DNA of 64,000 nucleotides from NCBI RefSeq assembly GCF_003315245.1, contig NZ_QNRT01000002.1, forward strand, positions 1,315,190 through 1,379,189. Direction: 5' to 3'. Source of the stretch: Arenicella xantha (GTDB lineage: Bacteria > Pseudomonadota > Gammaproteobacteria > Arenicellales > Arenicellaceae). The notes under the pieces are model-generated. The model was not told where the DNA came from. It did no database searches and was given only the letters and a program-made list of their open reading frames with translations. This document shows positions 8,824 through 16,575 of the stretch, piece after piece. The translations under genes and the position numbers were made by a program. Numbering within the stretch: the stretch's first letter is position 1; the number at the start of each line of letters is the position of its first letter.

Positions 8824-9489
8824 TCAAATCTCTCTCAACCAACTCTCTAGCTTGTCTAAATCGGGCATACGAATCGACCGATACCCTAATTCAATTAAAC
8901 CTTCACGTTGCAAACCTTGCAGCGCCTTGCCTAGTGAAACACGCGACACACCAATAGTGTACGCGAGCTCGTCTTGTCGACAAATCAGCTCATTCGGATT
9001 ATTCGAGGTCTGTGACATTGCCAATAAAATACGCGCGGTCCGTTGCGGAATCGGCAACCGGCGAATCGCATCAAGCATCTCAAGCAGAATATGTGATCGC
9101 AACAAGGTAGTTTTCAACAGCGCGCGTGAGATCTCCGGCTCTGCCTCATAAAGACGCATAAATACCGCGCCACCAAGCTGATGCACTTGGCAGTCTCTGC
9201 CAGCGTACACATCATGGGTTCTCGGTAATTCGGTAAACAAGGTAAATTCACCAAAGCATTCGCCGGGTCCCAAGATAGTCGTCATCACGAACTTACCGTC
9301 ATCGCCGTAAATTCCCACATGCACAGATCCTGATGCCACTATTGACAGGCCTGGAGGTTTCGCACCGCGGCTATGTATCAACTGACCGTCGCTATAGCGC
9401 ATCAGACGAGCCTTTGATACCAACTGTTCAGTAGTCGCATCGGACAACAGCGCCATGAAATTAGGTGTATTAACCCGTAATAAATCCAT
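8824..9489 (-). CDS. Crp/Fnr-family transcriptional regulator
   Basis: 221 residues: an N-terminal cyclic-nucleotide-binding-type beta roll (about 15-120, with GPGECFGEFTLF resembling the phosphate-binding cassette), a dimerisation helix, and a C-terminal winged helix (about 150-215) with recognition helix near VSRVSLGKALQGL. There is no N-terminal cysteine cluster, so it is not an FNR-type iron-sulfur sensor. The phosphate-binding Arg of true Crp is replaced within LPRTHDVY, so the ligand is uncertain. It is divergent from a membrane hydroxylase gene, and the 94-bp gap contains a perfect 24-bp palindrome (9500-9523) that may be its own operator. Confidence 0.85.
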   Translation of the reverse strand: MDLLRVNTPNFMALLSDATTEQLVSKARLMRYSDGQLIHSRGAKPPGLSIVASGSVHVGIYGDDGKFVMTTILGPGECFGEFTLFTELPRTHDVYAGRDCQVHQLGGAVFMRLYEAEPEISRALLKTTLLRSHILLEMLDAIRRLPIPQRTARILLAMSQTSNNPNELICRQDELAYTIGVSRVSLGKALQGLQREGLIELGYRSIRMPDLDKLESWLREI

Positions 9490-9499
9490 AGATATACCC

Positions 9500-9523
9500 A
9501 GAATGCTAAATACTTAGCATTCT
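9500..9523. promoter_or_regulatory. Perfect palindrome between regulator and hydroxylase genes, candidate operator
   Basis: AGAATGCTAA (9500-9509), spacer ATAC, TTAGCATTCT (9514-9523): ten-base arms with no mismatch. The inner half-sites GCTAA-N4-TTAGC have the geometry of Crp/Fnr-family sites. It starts 11 bp before the regulator start codon and ends 60 bp before the hydroxylase start codon, suitable for autorepression and control of the divergent gene. Confidence 0.65.
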
Positions 9524-9583
9524 ATCGCAATACTCGGTGCTAATCTGCTCAAGCGCTAACCCAATAAGGCATAGAGAATTGAA

Positions 9584-10447
9584 ATGAAACTAGAACTAAT
9601 AGTAATTTTGGCCATTCTGCTCGGATTTGTCGTGCTCGAGATTTTGTTTACTCAATTCTTCAATAAGCCAGGTCAAACGCGCTCCGACGGATTAGTCGAG
9701 TCCATTAGCACCGCCATCCTAACGCTGTTTACCCAACCTTTTGCAATCGCCGGCGGCCTAGGAATTGCCGCGCTAGTGGCACCAGACTTTCAAGGAGCAC
9801 TCGAAGACTGGCCATTTTGGGCTGTGTTTGCGCTGTTTTTAATTTTCGATGACCTAACTCAATATTGGTGGCATCGGCTTTCGCACTCGATTCCATGGCT
9901 ATATAACTTACATCGCCCACATCACAACGCGCCATACTTATCAATTCGTGTCGTGTACCGAAATAATCTATTTTATTATCTATTGATGCCCGGGCTATGG
10001 CTTTCCGGCGCGCTCATTTACTTCGGTGGTGGATGGGTCTATGCAGTCTATATCGTGTTGAAGATGACGGTGATCTTTGGTGCACACAGCGACGTTCGCT
10101 GGGATGCACCACTATATCGAATCAAATGGCTGTCACCACTCATGTGGGTTGTCGAGCGAACCATCTCTACGCCAGCAACACATAGCGCACACCACGGCAA
10201 ACATGCCAGCGACGGCATCACCAACTACAAAGGAAACTATGGGAATTTGTTGTTCTTTTGGGACGTGTTATTCGGCACCGCAAAAATCACACGCCGCTAT
10301 CCTGAGCAGATGGGAGTCGAAAATCTACCGGAGACATCAACGGCTGAACAACTGTTTTGGCCACTGATTCGAACCAAACCGGTAGAACAGATTTACCGTG
10401 CAGAGACCACTTCGCCCGAGACAACTGCTCACCAGACACCAACTTAG
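9584..10447 (+). CDS. Sterol desaturase / fatty-acid hydroxylase superfamily membrane di-iron protein
   Basis: 287 residues. The histidine clusters that bind the di-iron centre are all present: HRLSH (97-101), HRPHH (110-114), a His at 168 and HSAHH (200-204). Hydrophobic segments at about 5-24, 44-66, 79-93 and 132-165 place it in the inner membrane. Family members hydroxylate or desaturate sterols, fatty acids or carotenoids with O2; the substrate here cannot be told. It is divergent from the Crp/Fnr-type gene and probably controlled by it through the palindrome at 9500-9523. A GAGAATTGAA purine stretch precedes the ATG. Confidence 0.85.
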   Translation: MKLELIVILAILLGFVVLEILFTQFFNKPGQTRSDGLVESISTAILTLFTQPFAIAGGLGIAALVAPDFQGALEDWPFWAVFALFLIFDDLTQYWWHRLSHSIPWLYNLHRPHHNAPYLSIRVVYRNNLFYYLLMPGLWLSGALIYFGGGWVYAVYIVLKMTVIFGAHSDVRWDAPLYRIKWLSPLMWVVERTISTPATHSAHHGKHASDGITNYKGNYGNLLFFWDVLFGTAKITRRYPEQMGVENLPETSTAEQLFWPLIRTKPVEQIYRAETTSPETTAHQTPT

Positions 10448-10484
10448 CGGTAGAAACCTTGACCATTTAAGCACGCTATAACTA

Positions 10485-10576
10485 AGGCTGACAGTCAGTT
10501 TATTGCCCTTTGCGGACATTCAGCGTTAGCTGGACAGGCGATGAAAAACTGAATTTCCCTCGTCCATGATATGGAA
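10485..10576. repeat. Intergenic repeat copy A, downstream flank of the SIR2-like gene
   Basis: Contains 'GTCAGTTTATTGCCC' then 'GCGGACATTCAGCG' (10494-10524), related to copies B-E at 13029, 13888, 16521 and 17465. Its right part, CGTCCATGATATGGAA (10561-10576), recurs with 14 of 16 identities as CGTCCATGATGTGGCA at 11840-11855 on the other side of the SIR2-like gene, and AGCGTT (10522-10527) recurs in a comparable position at about 11800. The similarity was found by eye. Confidence 0.5.
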
Positions 10577-10699
10577 CTTTTGTCGGGGAGGAAGTTAAAG
10601 TCTTCGAATGAAAAACAACCTGATTACTATTGGAAGTGTGTCTTAAACAGACACTCGACGCAGAGTAAAAAGCTTGGCCCCTCCTGCTTTCTCGCTTCA

Positions 10700-11779
10700 C
10701 TAGTTAACATCTTCAAGGTAGGAGGAGTAACCAGAAATTAGTTCCGCGCAACTACAACTCTCAGTCAGTATATTTCCTTCAACTGTGTTTAAACGATTAG
10801 CCAGGACCTTCACATACTGGTCGCGGTTTGGCTCAGATATTCCTTTGACAGTCGCTATGCATTTGAAAGACCCTCTACGAGTGTATTGCTGATTGAAAGG
10901 CGCAATCAAATCGAGATTCAATGGAATGAAGCCAAAGCCGAGGAATACTAGCCGTTCACACTGCTGGACTTGTGATTGGATGGAGTTGACAGTTCCCTCA
11001 ACCAATTTCTCAGCTTCTGTAAATGTCAGGATGTTTTCCGAGAGCTCGATATATTTGTCCTCAGAACCGGGTTGACCGCCAAACTCAACGTCGGGTCCAC
11101 CCTTTCCCTTGACTTGCCAGCCGAGGGTGCCTAATCTGCCATAAGGATGCTCCAAGTTCAGATTAGACATTATTTCAAAAATATCGTCATCGTCAAGCAC
11201 CGGGTAGTACACTTTAAGCGCTCGTTCTAGAAAATGCTCAATGCAGCGATCGTAATTGAAAATTATGAACGAGTACTTTTTAAATCTTTCCTTAAGGTCC
11301 GAGGCCTTACATTTGTCGGTCATTAGTTGGAATAGTGCTGGATACCAACTGTTTTCATATCTTTTGCGCCCAATCCACTGCGTGGAATCAGCGGGTCTAC
11401 GATCTGGGTCGATCCATAAATCTGATTTCCGCTCCGCCTCCAATATGCTGGACACAATTGCAAGTTTTCCGATCTGTACTATCTGAGGGTCACTGGAATG
11501 ATCATGTAAGTAGTTGTCTATCGATCTCGCTAAGGGCAACCCTCGCGCCATCTGATTAGCTTTTTTCTGGAATTCTCCAAAAATGTGGTTTTTGTCATTT
11601 GTCTTATTTGCAATCCTATTGAAGATTGCCCTTAGATTTTCATCGGTGGTTCCCTGAGCATTTCCGTCGCGATCAAGTTTTAGTTTATGTGTAATCAAGG
11701 TTTTCAGATCGAATCCTAAGGGCAGCCCGACTTCTGAGCTGGCTCCTGCGCCGACAACAAACACGGTTTTTCCAGACAT
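10700..11779 (-). CDS. SIR2-like NAD-binding domain protein, possible defence effector
   Basis: 359 residues. The N-terminal glycine loop VFVVGAGASSEVGLPLG (6-22) is the Rossmann-type GAGAS motif of sirtuin-like folds; FNYDRCIEHF (174-183) supplies the Asn-Asp pair, and HPYGRLG (211-217) the His/Gly motif corresponding to the active-site His region of SIR2 effectors. There is no zinc ribbon, so it is not a protein deacetylase of the classical type. Proteins of this kind are NADases in several antiphage systems (for example Thoeris ThsA, DSR); whether this one is a defence protein is inference. It stands alone, flanked by two copies of an imperfect repeat, and base composition gives no clear sign of transfer by eye. 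Confidence 0.7.
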   Translation of the reverse strand: MSGKTVFVVGAGASSEVGLPLGFDLKTLITHKLKLDRDGNAQGTTDENLRAIFNRIANKTNDKNHIFGEFQKKANQMARGLPLARSIDNYLHDHSSDPQIVQIGKLAIVSSILEAERKSDLWIDPDRRPADSTQWIGRKRYENSWYPALFQLMTDKCKASDLKERFKKYSFIIFNYDRCIEHFLERALKVYYPVLDDDDIFEIMSNLNLEHPYGRLGTLGWQVKGKGGPDVEFGGQPGSEDKYIELSENILTFTEAEKLVEGTVNSIQSQVQQCERLVFLGFGFIPLNLDLIAPFNQQYTRRGSFKCIATVKGISEPNRDQYVKVLANRLNTVEGNILTESCSCAELISGYSSYLEDVN

Positions 11780-11795
11780 CCCTTTTCCCCTAGCC

Positions 11796-11855
11796 TTTAG
11801 CGTTCAATAGACGACTCGTCCAAAAAAACGGCCGCAATGCGTCCATGATGTGGCA
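11796..11855. repeat. Repeat copy upstream of the SIR2-like gene
   Basis: Includes CGTCCATGATGTGGCA (11840-11855), a homopolymer (11822-11828) corresponding to a T/A run in copy A, and an AGCGTT (about 11799-11804) matching copy A. Together with 10485-10576 it brackets the SIR2-like gene as an imperfect direct repeat. Confidence 0.4.
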
Positions 11856-12058
11856 TGGAGAAGCAGCCTGTCAACCACGCGAGACACTAGAAACGAAAAC
11901 GAGCCACATCTTCATATCAATCTCAATGCCCGCTTAGAGTATCGAACTGCCAATTAGCCAAATCAAGGGACAAAGGTCGCATGCTTGCTCATTTGAGACA
12001 TTTACAACCACCGATCAAGCAGCGGGTTAAGGCGAGAAATCAAATAACTCGGAGTTCA

Positions 12059-12649
12059 TCATTCCTGAATTTGGTCACGATTTTTCTCAGCACTATCTAC
12101 TATTTCCAACCAATCAGGAGAACGAATGTACTTTTGGACATTACTAACAAAGTCTCTTTTCTGTTTTACTATTTCTTTATCCAAGCCCTTATTTTTATTG
12201 CAATCTAGATAGTCTAGTTTTTTGCCAATCAATGAAATCCGAACCAATGGATCAAGCACTTTGTGACGGAATCCACGAAATGCCTCTTCCTTTTCTTGAC
12301 CGTGAGGAATAGAAGTATCGTTGTTGAAAAAACAGCGTCCAGAATCTATGTCTGTAGAAATTCTAGCAACGCAAAATACTTGTCTTGTTCTGTAGTTAAT
12401 ATCTGTTCGAGCCGGATCAAGTTTCGATAGCGCGATTAACTCATCTGTATTTCGGATTACAGATACGGTCCATTCCCTAACTTCCCGTTGGTATTCAAGA
12501 ACCAATTGCGCTTTTTGAACTGCTAAACTTTCGTTCGCGATAGTATCCGCTGCACTGGAAGAATGCTCAGCGGCAACCCTAGCGGCTCGTGCAGAAAAGT
12601 ACGCTAACAATCCAATTAGAGCGGTAATTATGGCAGTTACTATTTCCAT
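12059..12649 (-). CDS. Membrane-anchored hypothetical protein
   Basis: 196 residues. One N-terminal transmembrane helix (about 3-22, IVTAIITALIGLLAYFSARA) followed by an Ala/Ser-rich helical linker and a mostly helical cytoplasmic region of about 150 residues with conserved-looking motifs (EYQREVREW, FRGFRHKVLDPLVRISLI). No catalytic motif is recognised. It is 15 bp downstream of the small gene at 12665-12934 and probably cotranscribed with it. The topology (short anchor plus helical cytosolic domain) resembles many DUF4760-like proteins in accessory islands, but I cannot assign a family. Function unknown. Confidence 0.65.
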   Translation of the reverse strand: MEIVTAIITALIGLLAYFSARAARVAAEHSSSAADTIANESLAVQKAQLVLEYQREVREWTVSVIRNTDELIALSKLDPARTDINYRTRQVFCVARISTDIDSGRCFFNNDTSIPHGQEKEEAFRGFRHKVLDPLVRISLIGKKLDYLDCNKNKGLDKEIVKQKRDFVSNVQKYIRSPDWLEIVDSAEKNRDQIQE

Positions 12650-12664
12650 TAGATTTCTCCAAAC

Positions 12665-12934
12665 TCAGTCAGGTACTGGCTTACTAGGCTCCTTTTGCTC
12701 ACCCTCAATTTCAGCCAAATGGACAGTAGTGTAATGCACTGTGCTTTTATACTCACTGCTGTAACCGATCCAGTGTCCCTTATGACTTACTTTACCACCG
12801 AACAACCCTTGGTCTGATTCTAACGAGACATAATCTGCGTTCTGCGGAACTACAATTGGCTTACTATCAGCCAGCCTGAGAGATTTTTTAAAATCAGGAG
12901 AATAGTACTCAATTAAATATACGATAGCGTCCAA
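12665..12934 (-). CDS. Small hypothetical protein paired with the membrane protein downstream
   Basis: 89 residues, soluble, with no signal peptide. The sequence is predicted beta-rich in the middle (GGKVSHKGHWIGYSSEYKSTV) with a polar, Pro/Lys/Glu-rich tail. No recognised family. Its stop is 15 bp from the start of the 196-residue membrane protein, so the two form a two-gene unit; the upstream region contains repeat copy B. A toxin-immunity or sensor-effector pairing would be guesswork. Confidence 0.5.
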   Translation of the reverse strand: MDAIVYLIEYYSPDFKKSLRLADSKPIVVPQNADYVSLESDQGLFGGKVSHKGHWIGYSSEYKSTVHYTTVHLAEIEGEQKEPSKPVPD

Positions 12935-13028
12935 AATAATTTCCCCCGTAGTTCAAAATAGACGGTCGCCCAATACACTAATAGTGCGATTCAATCTTGA
13001 TTTCTCTCACTTCGCAAACGACTGTTAT

Positions 13029-13092
13029 GAGTATTTAAGACCCAGTCGATTATGTCAATGCGAATGGGGCAAAGTTGCCCTTTTCAGCCGTT
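13029..13092. repeat. Intergenic repeat copy B
   Basis: Begins GAGTATTTAAGAC and includes GTCGATTATGTCAATGCGA and AAAGTTGCCC. Over about 52 bp it matches copy C (13888 onward) with few differences, and its TTGCCC core matches copies A, D and E. It lies between the TPR gene and the small gene at 12665-12934. Confidence 0.65.
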
Positions 13093-13118
13093 CGAATAAA
13101 ACCAACATTCAGCTAAAA

Positions 13119-13904
13119 CTAATCGCTAATGCTTGAATTATCGTACTTTTTACGCAATCGGTTAATTCTAGCCATGAGCTCTGGAGTTGGCTTAGAGTCA
13201 TACATGTTCGAAAGTGCGATAACCGCATCTCTATTACGACCTAGTTTTTCGTAAACTGCGGCTTGAATCGAAAAAACTTGTCGTTCCGCATCTTCTACAT
13301 CTTTCGTATTTACTTGGAGTGAAACCGCCTTTGCATTTTCAGCCTCGGCCAGTGCCTCTTGATAGTTCTCTTGTAAATACTCACAGTAGGCAAGAAAGAT
13401 AACACTCTTCCAAACTGGCTTTGACTTTTGCTCAAAAGTTAGTTTTCGTCCGTATTCACATGCTAACTTCGGCTTGTCTAATACTAAGTAGTTACCAGCT
13501 ATAAGCCGCAAGGCCATACTATAAATTTGGCCGTTTCCTAAACTATCTTTTAGCGACAAAATTTCTTTATAAGCATTGATGCCTAAATCGTATTCCTCGA
13601 TTTGATCATACCGTTGCCCCACCTCTATTAGAAACATCCCTTTAACGTATCCGGCTATATTGTCATCACTTTTAATATCTAAAATAGTATTAAATACCTT
13701 TTCATTATCGCCTTCATCAATCGCCGCAAAAACTAAATCAAGTTGAGATCGATATGGGCTTAAAGGTGATGGCGAGGCTAGTGCTATTTCAAAGCTAACC
13801 AATGTGAGTAATGCAATGTAAGCGACAAAAAGATATTTTTTTAGGTTTATATTCAATCTCAAAATCCGATTTGTGAATGGCAGAAATGAGTATTTAAGAC
13901 TCAT
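13119..13904 (-). CDS. Secreted or periplasmic TPR-repeat protein
   Basis: 261 residues as read from ATG 13904. A signal peptide core (KKYLFVAYIALLTLVSFEIALA) is followed by helical repeats: tetratricopeptide-like units such as AYKEILSLKDSLGNGQIYS and ALAEAENAKAV span about 55-250. The first codons (MSLKYS) lie inside repeat copy C, and a TTG at 13856 would give a protein starting NINLKKYLF, an ideal signal peptide start clear of the repeat; that may be the true start. Function unknown. TPR proteins usually act as scaffolds. It sits between repeat copies B and C, like a cassette. Confidence 0.6.
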   Translation of the reverse strand: MSLKYSFLPFTNRILRLNINLKKYLFVAYIALLTLVSFEIALASPSPLSPYRSQLDLVFAAIDEGDNEKVFNTILDIKSDDNIAGYVKGMFLIEVGQRYDQIEEYDLGINAYKEILSLKDSLGNGQIYSMALRLIAGNYLVLDKPKLACEYGRKLTFEQKSKPVWKSVIFLAYCEYLQENYQEALAEAENAKAVSLQVNTKDVEDAERQVFSIQAAVYEKLGRNRDAVIALSNMYDSKPTPELMARINRLRKKYDNSSISD

Positions 13905-13956
13905 TCAATTATGTCAATACGAGCGGGTGAAAGTTGCCCAAAGCGTGCTCTCAGCG
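13888..13956. repeat. Intergenic repeat copy C
   Basis: GAGTATTTAAGACTCATTC at 13888, then ATTATGTCAATACGAGCGGG and AAAGTTGCCC, ending GCGTGCTCTCAGCG. Imperfect direct repeat of copy B about 859 bp away, with the TPR gene between. The overlap with the annotated ATG of that gene suggests the repeat brings in the upstream start codon by chance. Confidence 0.65.
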
Positions 13957-14069
13957 AATTCGCCTCCCAGCGTAGCAGCTGATAATTTTCACTAACCCTT
14001 TGAATTCGGCGAGACAAAAGGAAAAGGTAAAAACTCTCTCCAGCATATCTGGGCAGTACGTGCTGGAGT

Positions 14070-14837
14070 TTAAATCCAGCCCATCTCGCGAAGTAACGCA
14101 ACTTTAGAACGGGCAACCGGCACGCACTCACCCGAGACTAGTTGGATTACATAGTCACGCTCCTGCTTTGTTACACTAGACACTGCAGCGCGCGCAACCC
14201 ACCAAGAACGATGCACTTGGATTCCATCGAGACCCTTCAATTGAGCAACTTGCTCACGGAATTTGCCACGTCGAATCTTAGTTCCTTCTGCAGTGGTGAG
14301 CAGGATGTAATGTTCTTGCGCCTGCACCGTTAGTATTTCTGAGGCTGGTCTATTCGCGGCGATGTTCTTAGAGTGGTTTTGCTGGGAACTAACGAATCGA
14401 TCTAGTAACAGAGCACCGCCGCCAAGAATAAAGACTGGCGCTATCAAAAAGAGGACGAACTCAAAATATGGATCGTGGCTTTTCGGGAGTAATGGTGTGT
14501 ATTTCAATAGGGCTAATTCGGCGGCGCAAAGGAACGATGTTAAGGTGAGAGTGACGGCTTCTGCAACCACCGGTAATGGGAGCCTTGGTTGAATAAAGCC
14601 GAAAATAATGCGCGTTTGTACAACGATCAAGCCAACAATAATTGACCACATAGCAAGCCGCAGGGGAAAACCAATATTGTCGGTGGCATACGCTCTTCCC
14701 ATCACCAAAAGCGATACAAGCAAAGCGGCATAGCCAATTTGGAGTGGCCAATTCTTGAAAACTAAATATTTCAGACCATTCATGACATATTCAGACCATT
14801 CAAGAAATAAGGTTTTAAGTTCATTGCTCACCGCCAT
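14070..14837 (-). CDS. LytTR-type DNA-binding protein with four-helix membrane domain
   Basis: 255 residues. Four transmembrane helices (about 30-50, 60-82, 90-110, 122-145) are followed by a LytTR DNA-binding domain at about 168-253, recognised from EHYILLTTAEGTKIRRG, the HRSWWVARAAV strand and the C-terminal LREMGW. It is therefore a membrane-bound transcription factor that senses something in the membrane without a histidine kinase. It is divergent from a secreted SnoaL-like gene with only 44 bp between starts, so that gene is the likely target. A 15-bp direct duplication (near 14770-14805) encodes the similar segments EWSEY and NGLKYL at the N terminus. Confidence 0.85.
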   Translation of the reverse strand: MAVSNELKTLFLEWSEYVMNGLKYLVFKNWPLQIGYAALLVSLLVMGRAYATDNIGFPLRLAMWSIIVGLIVVQTRIIFGFIQPRLPLPVVAEAVTLTLTSFLCAAELALLKYTPLLPKSHDPYFEFVLFLIAPVFILGGGALLLDRFVSSQQNHSKNIAANRPASEILTVQAQEHYILLTTAEGTKIRRGKFREQVAQLKGLDGIQVHRSWWVARAAVSSVTKQERDYVIQLVSGECVPVARSKVALLREMGWI

Positions 14838-14881
14838 AGAGTAAGCACATCCTCAACTCAGACTAGCAAATTTAAAACTCT

Positions 14882-15382
14882 ATGAAAAACTTTCTCTGTA
14901 TTTGTTCTGCGCTATGCTTGCTTAGCTTTAACCATCAAACTCTAGCGCAAGCGCGTGGTGAAATACCTGCATACGCTCACTTTGGTGATAAAAAAACTGC
15001 TTCTATTGATGACTTTATTACCCAATATCAGACCGCTTGGCGTGAACTCGACGCAAGCTCATTCGCCAAAATGCACTCTAAAGACACTGAATGGACAAAC
15101 GCTTTCGCGCGAATTTTTCGTGGCCGCGAGGCACTCGAGATTTTCGTTAAAGAAAGATTATTCCCACAGTTTGCACAAATGCAAAGTAACATTGACACGT
15201 TAGACCTGCATGCAATCTCAAGTAGAATTCTGTCGGACTCTGCGGCCGTTCTTCATCTTTATACTGACCTAGGAACACCCACTGATCAAAGCGTGCGTCG
15301 TGTTCATTTTCACTTGGTGTTGGCCAACAATGGTGGCGAATGGGAGATTGTTCACACGGCGATTATGGATCCGCGACAGTAA
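14882..15382 (+). CDS. Secreted SnoaL/NTF2-like (DUF4440-type) protein
   Basis: 166 residues with a cleavable signal peptide (about 1-24, ending TLAQA). The mature part is a cone-shaped NTF2-like alpha+beta domain: an initial helix IDDFITQYQTAWRELD, a helix beginning REALEIFVKERL, then a four-strand sheet including RRVHFHLVLANN and EWEIVHTAIM. Such domains bind small hydrophobic ligands or act as isomerases; no catalytic residues are certain. Divergent from and probably controlled by the adjacent LytTR regulator. A strong terminator follows at 15399. Confidence 0.75.
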   Translation: MKNFLCICSALCLLSFNHQTLAQARGEIPAYAHFGDKKTASIDDFITQYQTAWRELDASSFAKMHSKDTEWTNAFARIFRGREALEIFVKERLFPQFAQMQSNIDTLDLHAISSRILSDSAAVLHLYTDLGTPTDQSVRRVHFHLVLANNGGEWEIVHTAIMDPRQ

Positions 15383-15398
15383 CCATCTCGGCAGCCAC

Positions 15399-15427
15399 AA
15401 AAAAGCCCGGCTAAAACCGGGCTTTTT
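15399..15427. terminator. Bidirectional rho-independent terminator
   Basis: AAAAAGCCCGG, loop CTAAAA, CCGGGCTTTTT: an 11-bp perfect stem with T tracts on both strands. It ends the SnoaL-like gene on the plus strand and could also end the minus-strand transcript of the 15565-16416 gene. Confidence 0.9.
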
Positions 15428-15450
15428 CAGAGTAATTGCAGTTGGCTATC

Positions 15451-15520
15451 TAGCAACTCTGGCTCTTCTACTATGGTAGAGCCTCTGCCCCAAAGCACGT
15501 TCACAGGCTCTTAGTTGCTA
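15451..15520. other. Structured 70-nt element with two mutually exclusive stems
   Basis: An outer stem TAGCAACT (15451-15458) pairs perfectly with AGTTGCTA (15513-15520). Inside, GGCTCT (15461-15466) can pair with AGAGCC (15478-15483), or AGAGCCT (15478-15484) can pair with AGGCTCT (15505-15511); the two inner stems exclude one another. The left part looks like a tRNA D arm (GGTAGAGC) but there is no room for anticodon and T arms. On the minus strand it lies in the 3' untranslated region of the 283-residue gene, ahead of the terminator. Confidence 0.45.
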
Positions 15521-15564
15521 AGCAGTCATTCAAGACTTGAGTTACTTTCTTGATCTTTCGGAAC

Positions 15565-16416
15565 CTAGTTCTCAAAACTTAGGTTGGTAAACTCCGAGAC
15601 AACAATCGACGGTGCCTGCGCAAAGTAATCATACAATTCGTCATAACTGGAAAGATAACTGTTCGCAGTAGACTTAGCGAGTGACTGCCCTTGTTCAACT
15701 ACTGCAATATGATCAAACTCTACGATATTCAAACCTTTTGACCATAGGACGATTGAAACCGCTTCGCAATTTTCGGGCACACTCACTTCGACATTGAACC
15801 GATTCCACAAATCGTTTTGATTAGCATGCCCTGCCGATGTTGGTATATGTTTGTAGATACGCCGTTTTTCATACTGACCCTCCTCCATATGCAGGAACAC
15901 CCAAATACCAAAATCGGCAATTGCATTAGAACGCCTCATCTCTTCAGCGAATAACTCACGCTGCAACTTCGAGCTCAGGAGCAGGTTTTCTTCGTACCAC
16001 GCTCTATACTTATTAGCCATGTCCTCATTGAAATTAACCATTCTCATTTCAAATTTCTCTCTGTCTGATTCAGCAACCTTTTCATCGAACAGTTCTTCCA
16101 GTTTTAAAAAATCAGGAGTGGTACTTTTTGCAAACCCTGAGATGTGAAGGTGTTTCCCTTGGAGCTTATTAGGCACTATGGTTTGAATCAAATAGGCTTC
16201 GTGTCGAAAGAGGTCATAAAACGAGCTGGAGTCATTTTCAAAGTCTAGCTCGGTACTGTCGATAATAAGTAAATTATCTCCATCCTGAGAATCGGTTGAT
16301 CGCGCGACTTCTACTCTAGAACTCGACACATTGTAAAACGTCCATGCATCCAGATCTGCTGTCAGAGCATCAGATGACCAACAGCCAAGCCACAATATTG
16401 TTATCAAGCACTTCAA
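15565..16416 (-). CDS. Secreted protein with a jelly-roll-like fold, function unknown
   Basis: 283 residues. N-terminal signal peptide (about 1-19, ending ALTA). The first half (FYNVSSSRVEVARS, the HLHISGFAKST strand) and the end (RFNVEVSVPENCEAVSIVLWSKG, VEFDHIAVVE) follow the pattern of galactose-binding-like carbohydrate modules, interrupted at about 105-165 by a charged helical insertion (KFEMRMVNFNEDMANKYRAWYEENLLL). No active-site motif is visible. It is minus strand, as are its island neighbours, with repeat copy D upstream. The 458-residue protein at 17597 begins with a comparable module, so the two may share a ligand type. Confidence 0.55.
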   Translation of the reverse strand: MKCLITILWLGCWSSDALTADLDAWTFYNVSSSRVEVARSTDSQDGDNLLIIDSTELDFENDSSSFYDLFRHEAYLIQTIVPNKLQGKHLHISGFAKSTTPDFLKLEELFDEKVAESDREKFEMRMVNFNEDMANKYRAWYEENLLLSSKLQRELFAEEMRRSNAIADFGIWVFLHMEEGQYEKRRIYKHIPTSAGHANQNDLWNRFNVEVSVPENCEAVSIVLWSKGLNIVEFDHIAVVEQGQSLAKSTANSYLSSYDELYDYFAQAPSIVVSEFTNLSFEN

Positions 16417-16520
16417 AACTTCAGTTCACGAGTAAATAAGCATCTATTTCGTCCCAACAAATATTCCTATTTTTTTGCACGAATTATGCAGCAACTTAGT
16501 GAACATCGAATTTCCGTACT

Positions 16521-16575
16521 GACCATTCCACAGGCAGTCATTTGGCGCAAAATTGCCCTTTATAGTCCAGTGTTG
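16521..16575. repeat. Intergenic repeat copy D
   Basis: GACCATTCCACAGGCAGTCATTTGGCGCAAAATTGCCC pattern (written here as CATTCCACAGGCAGTCATTT then GGCGCAAAATTGCCC), nearly identical to copy E 944 bp away over about 34 bp. Located between two minus-strand genes. Confidence 0.65.

Noticed and set aside
13901..14131. 76-residue minus-strand open frame between the TPR and LytTR genes
   Set aside because: It overlaps the LytTR coding end by 62 bp and repeat copy C; composition is rich in Arg/Leu in a way typical of chance frames.
15451..15520. tRNA gene
   Set aside because: An 8-bp closing stem and a D-arm-like GGTAGAGC occur, but only 29 nt lie between the D arm and the 3' strand, too short for anticodon plus T arms, and no CCA or TTC-loop is present.
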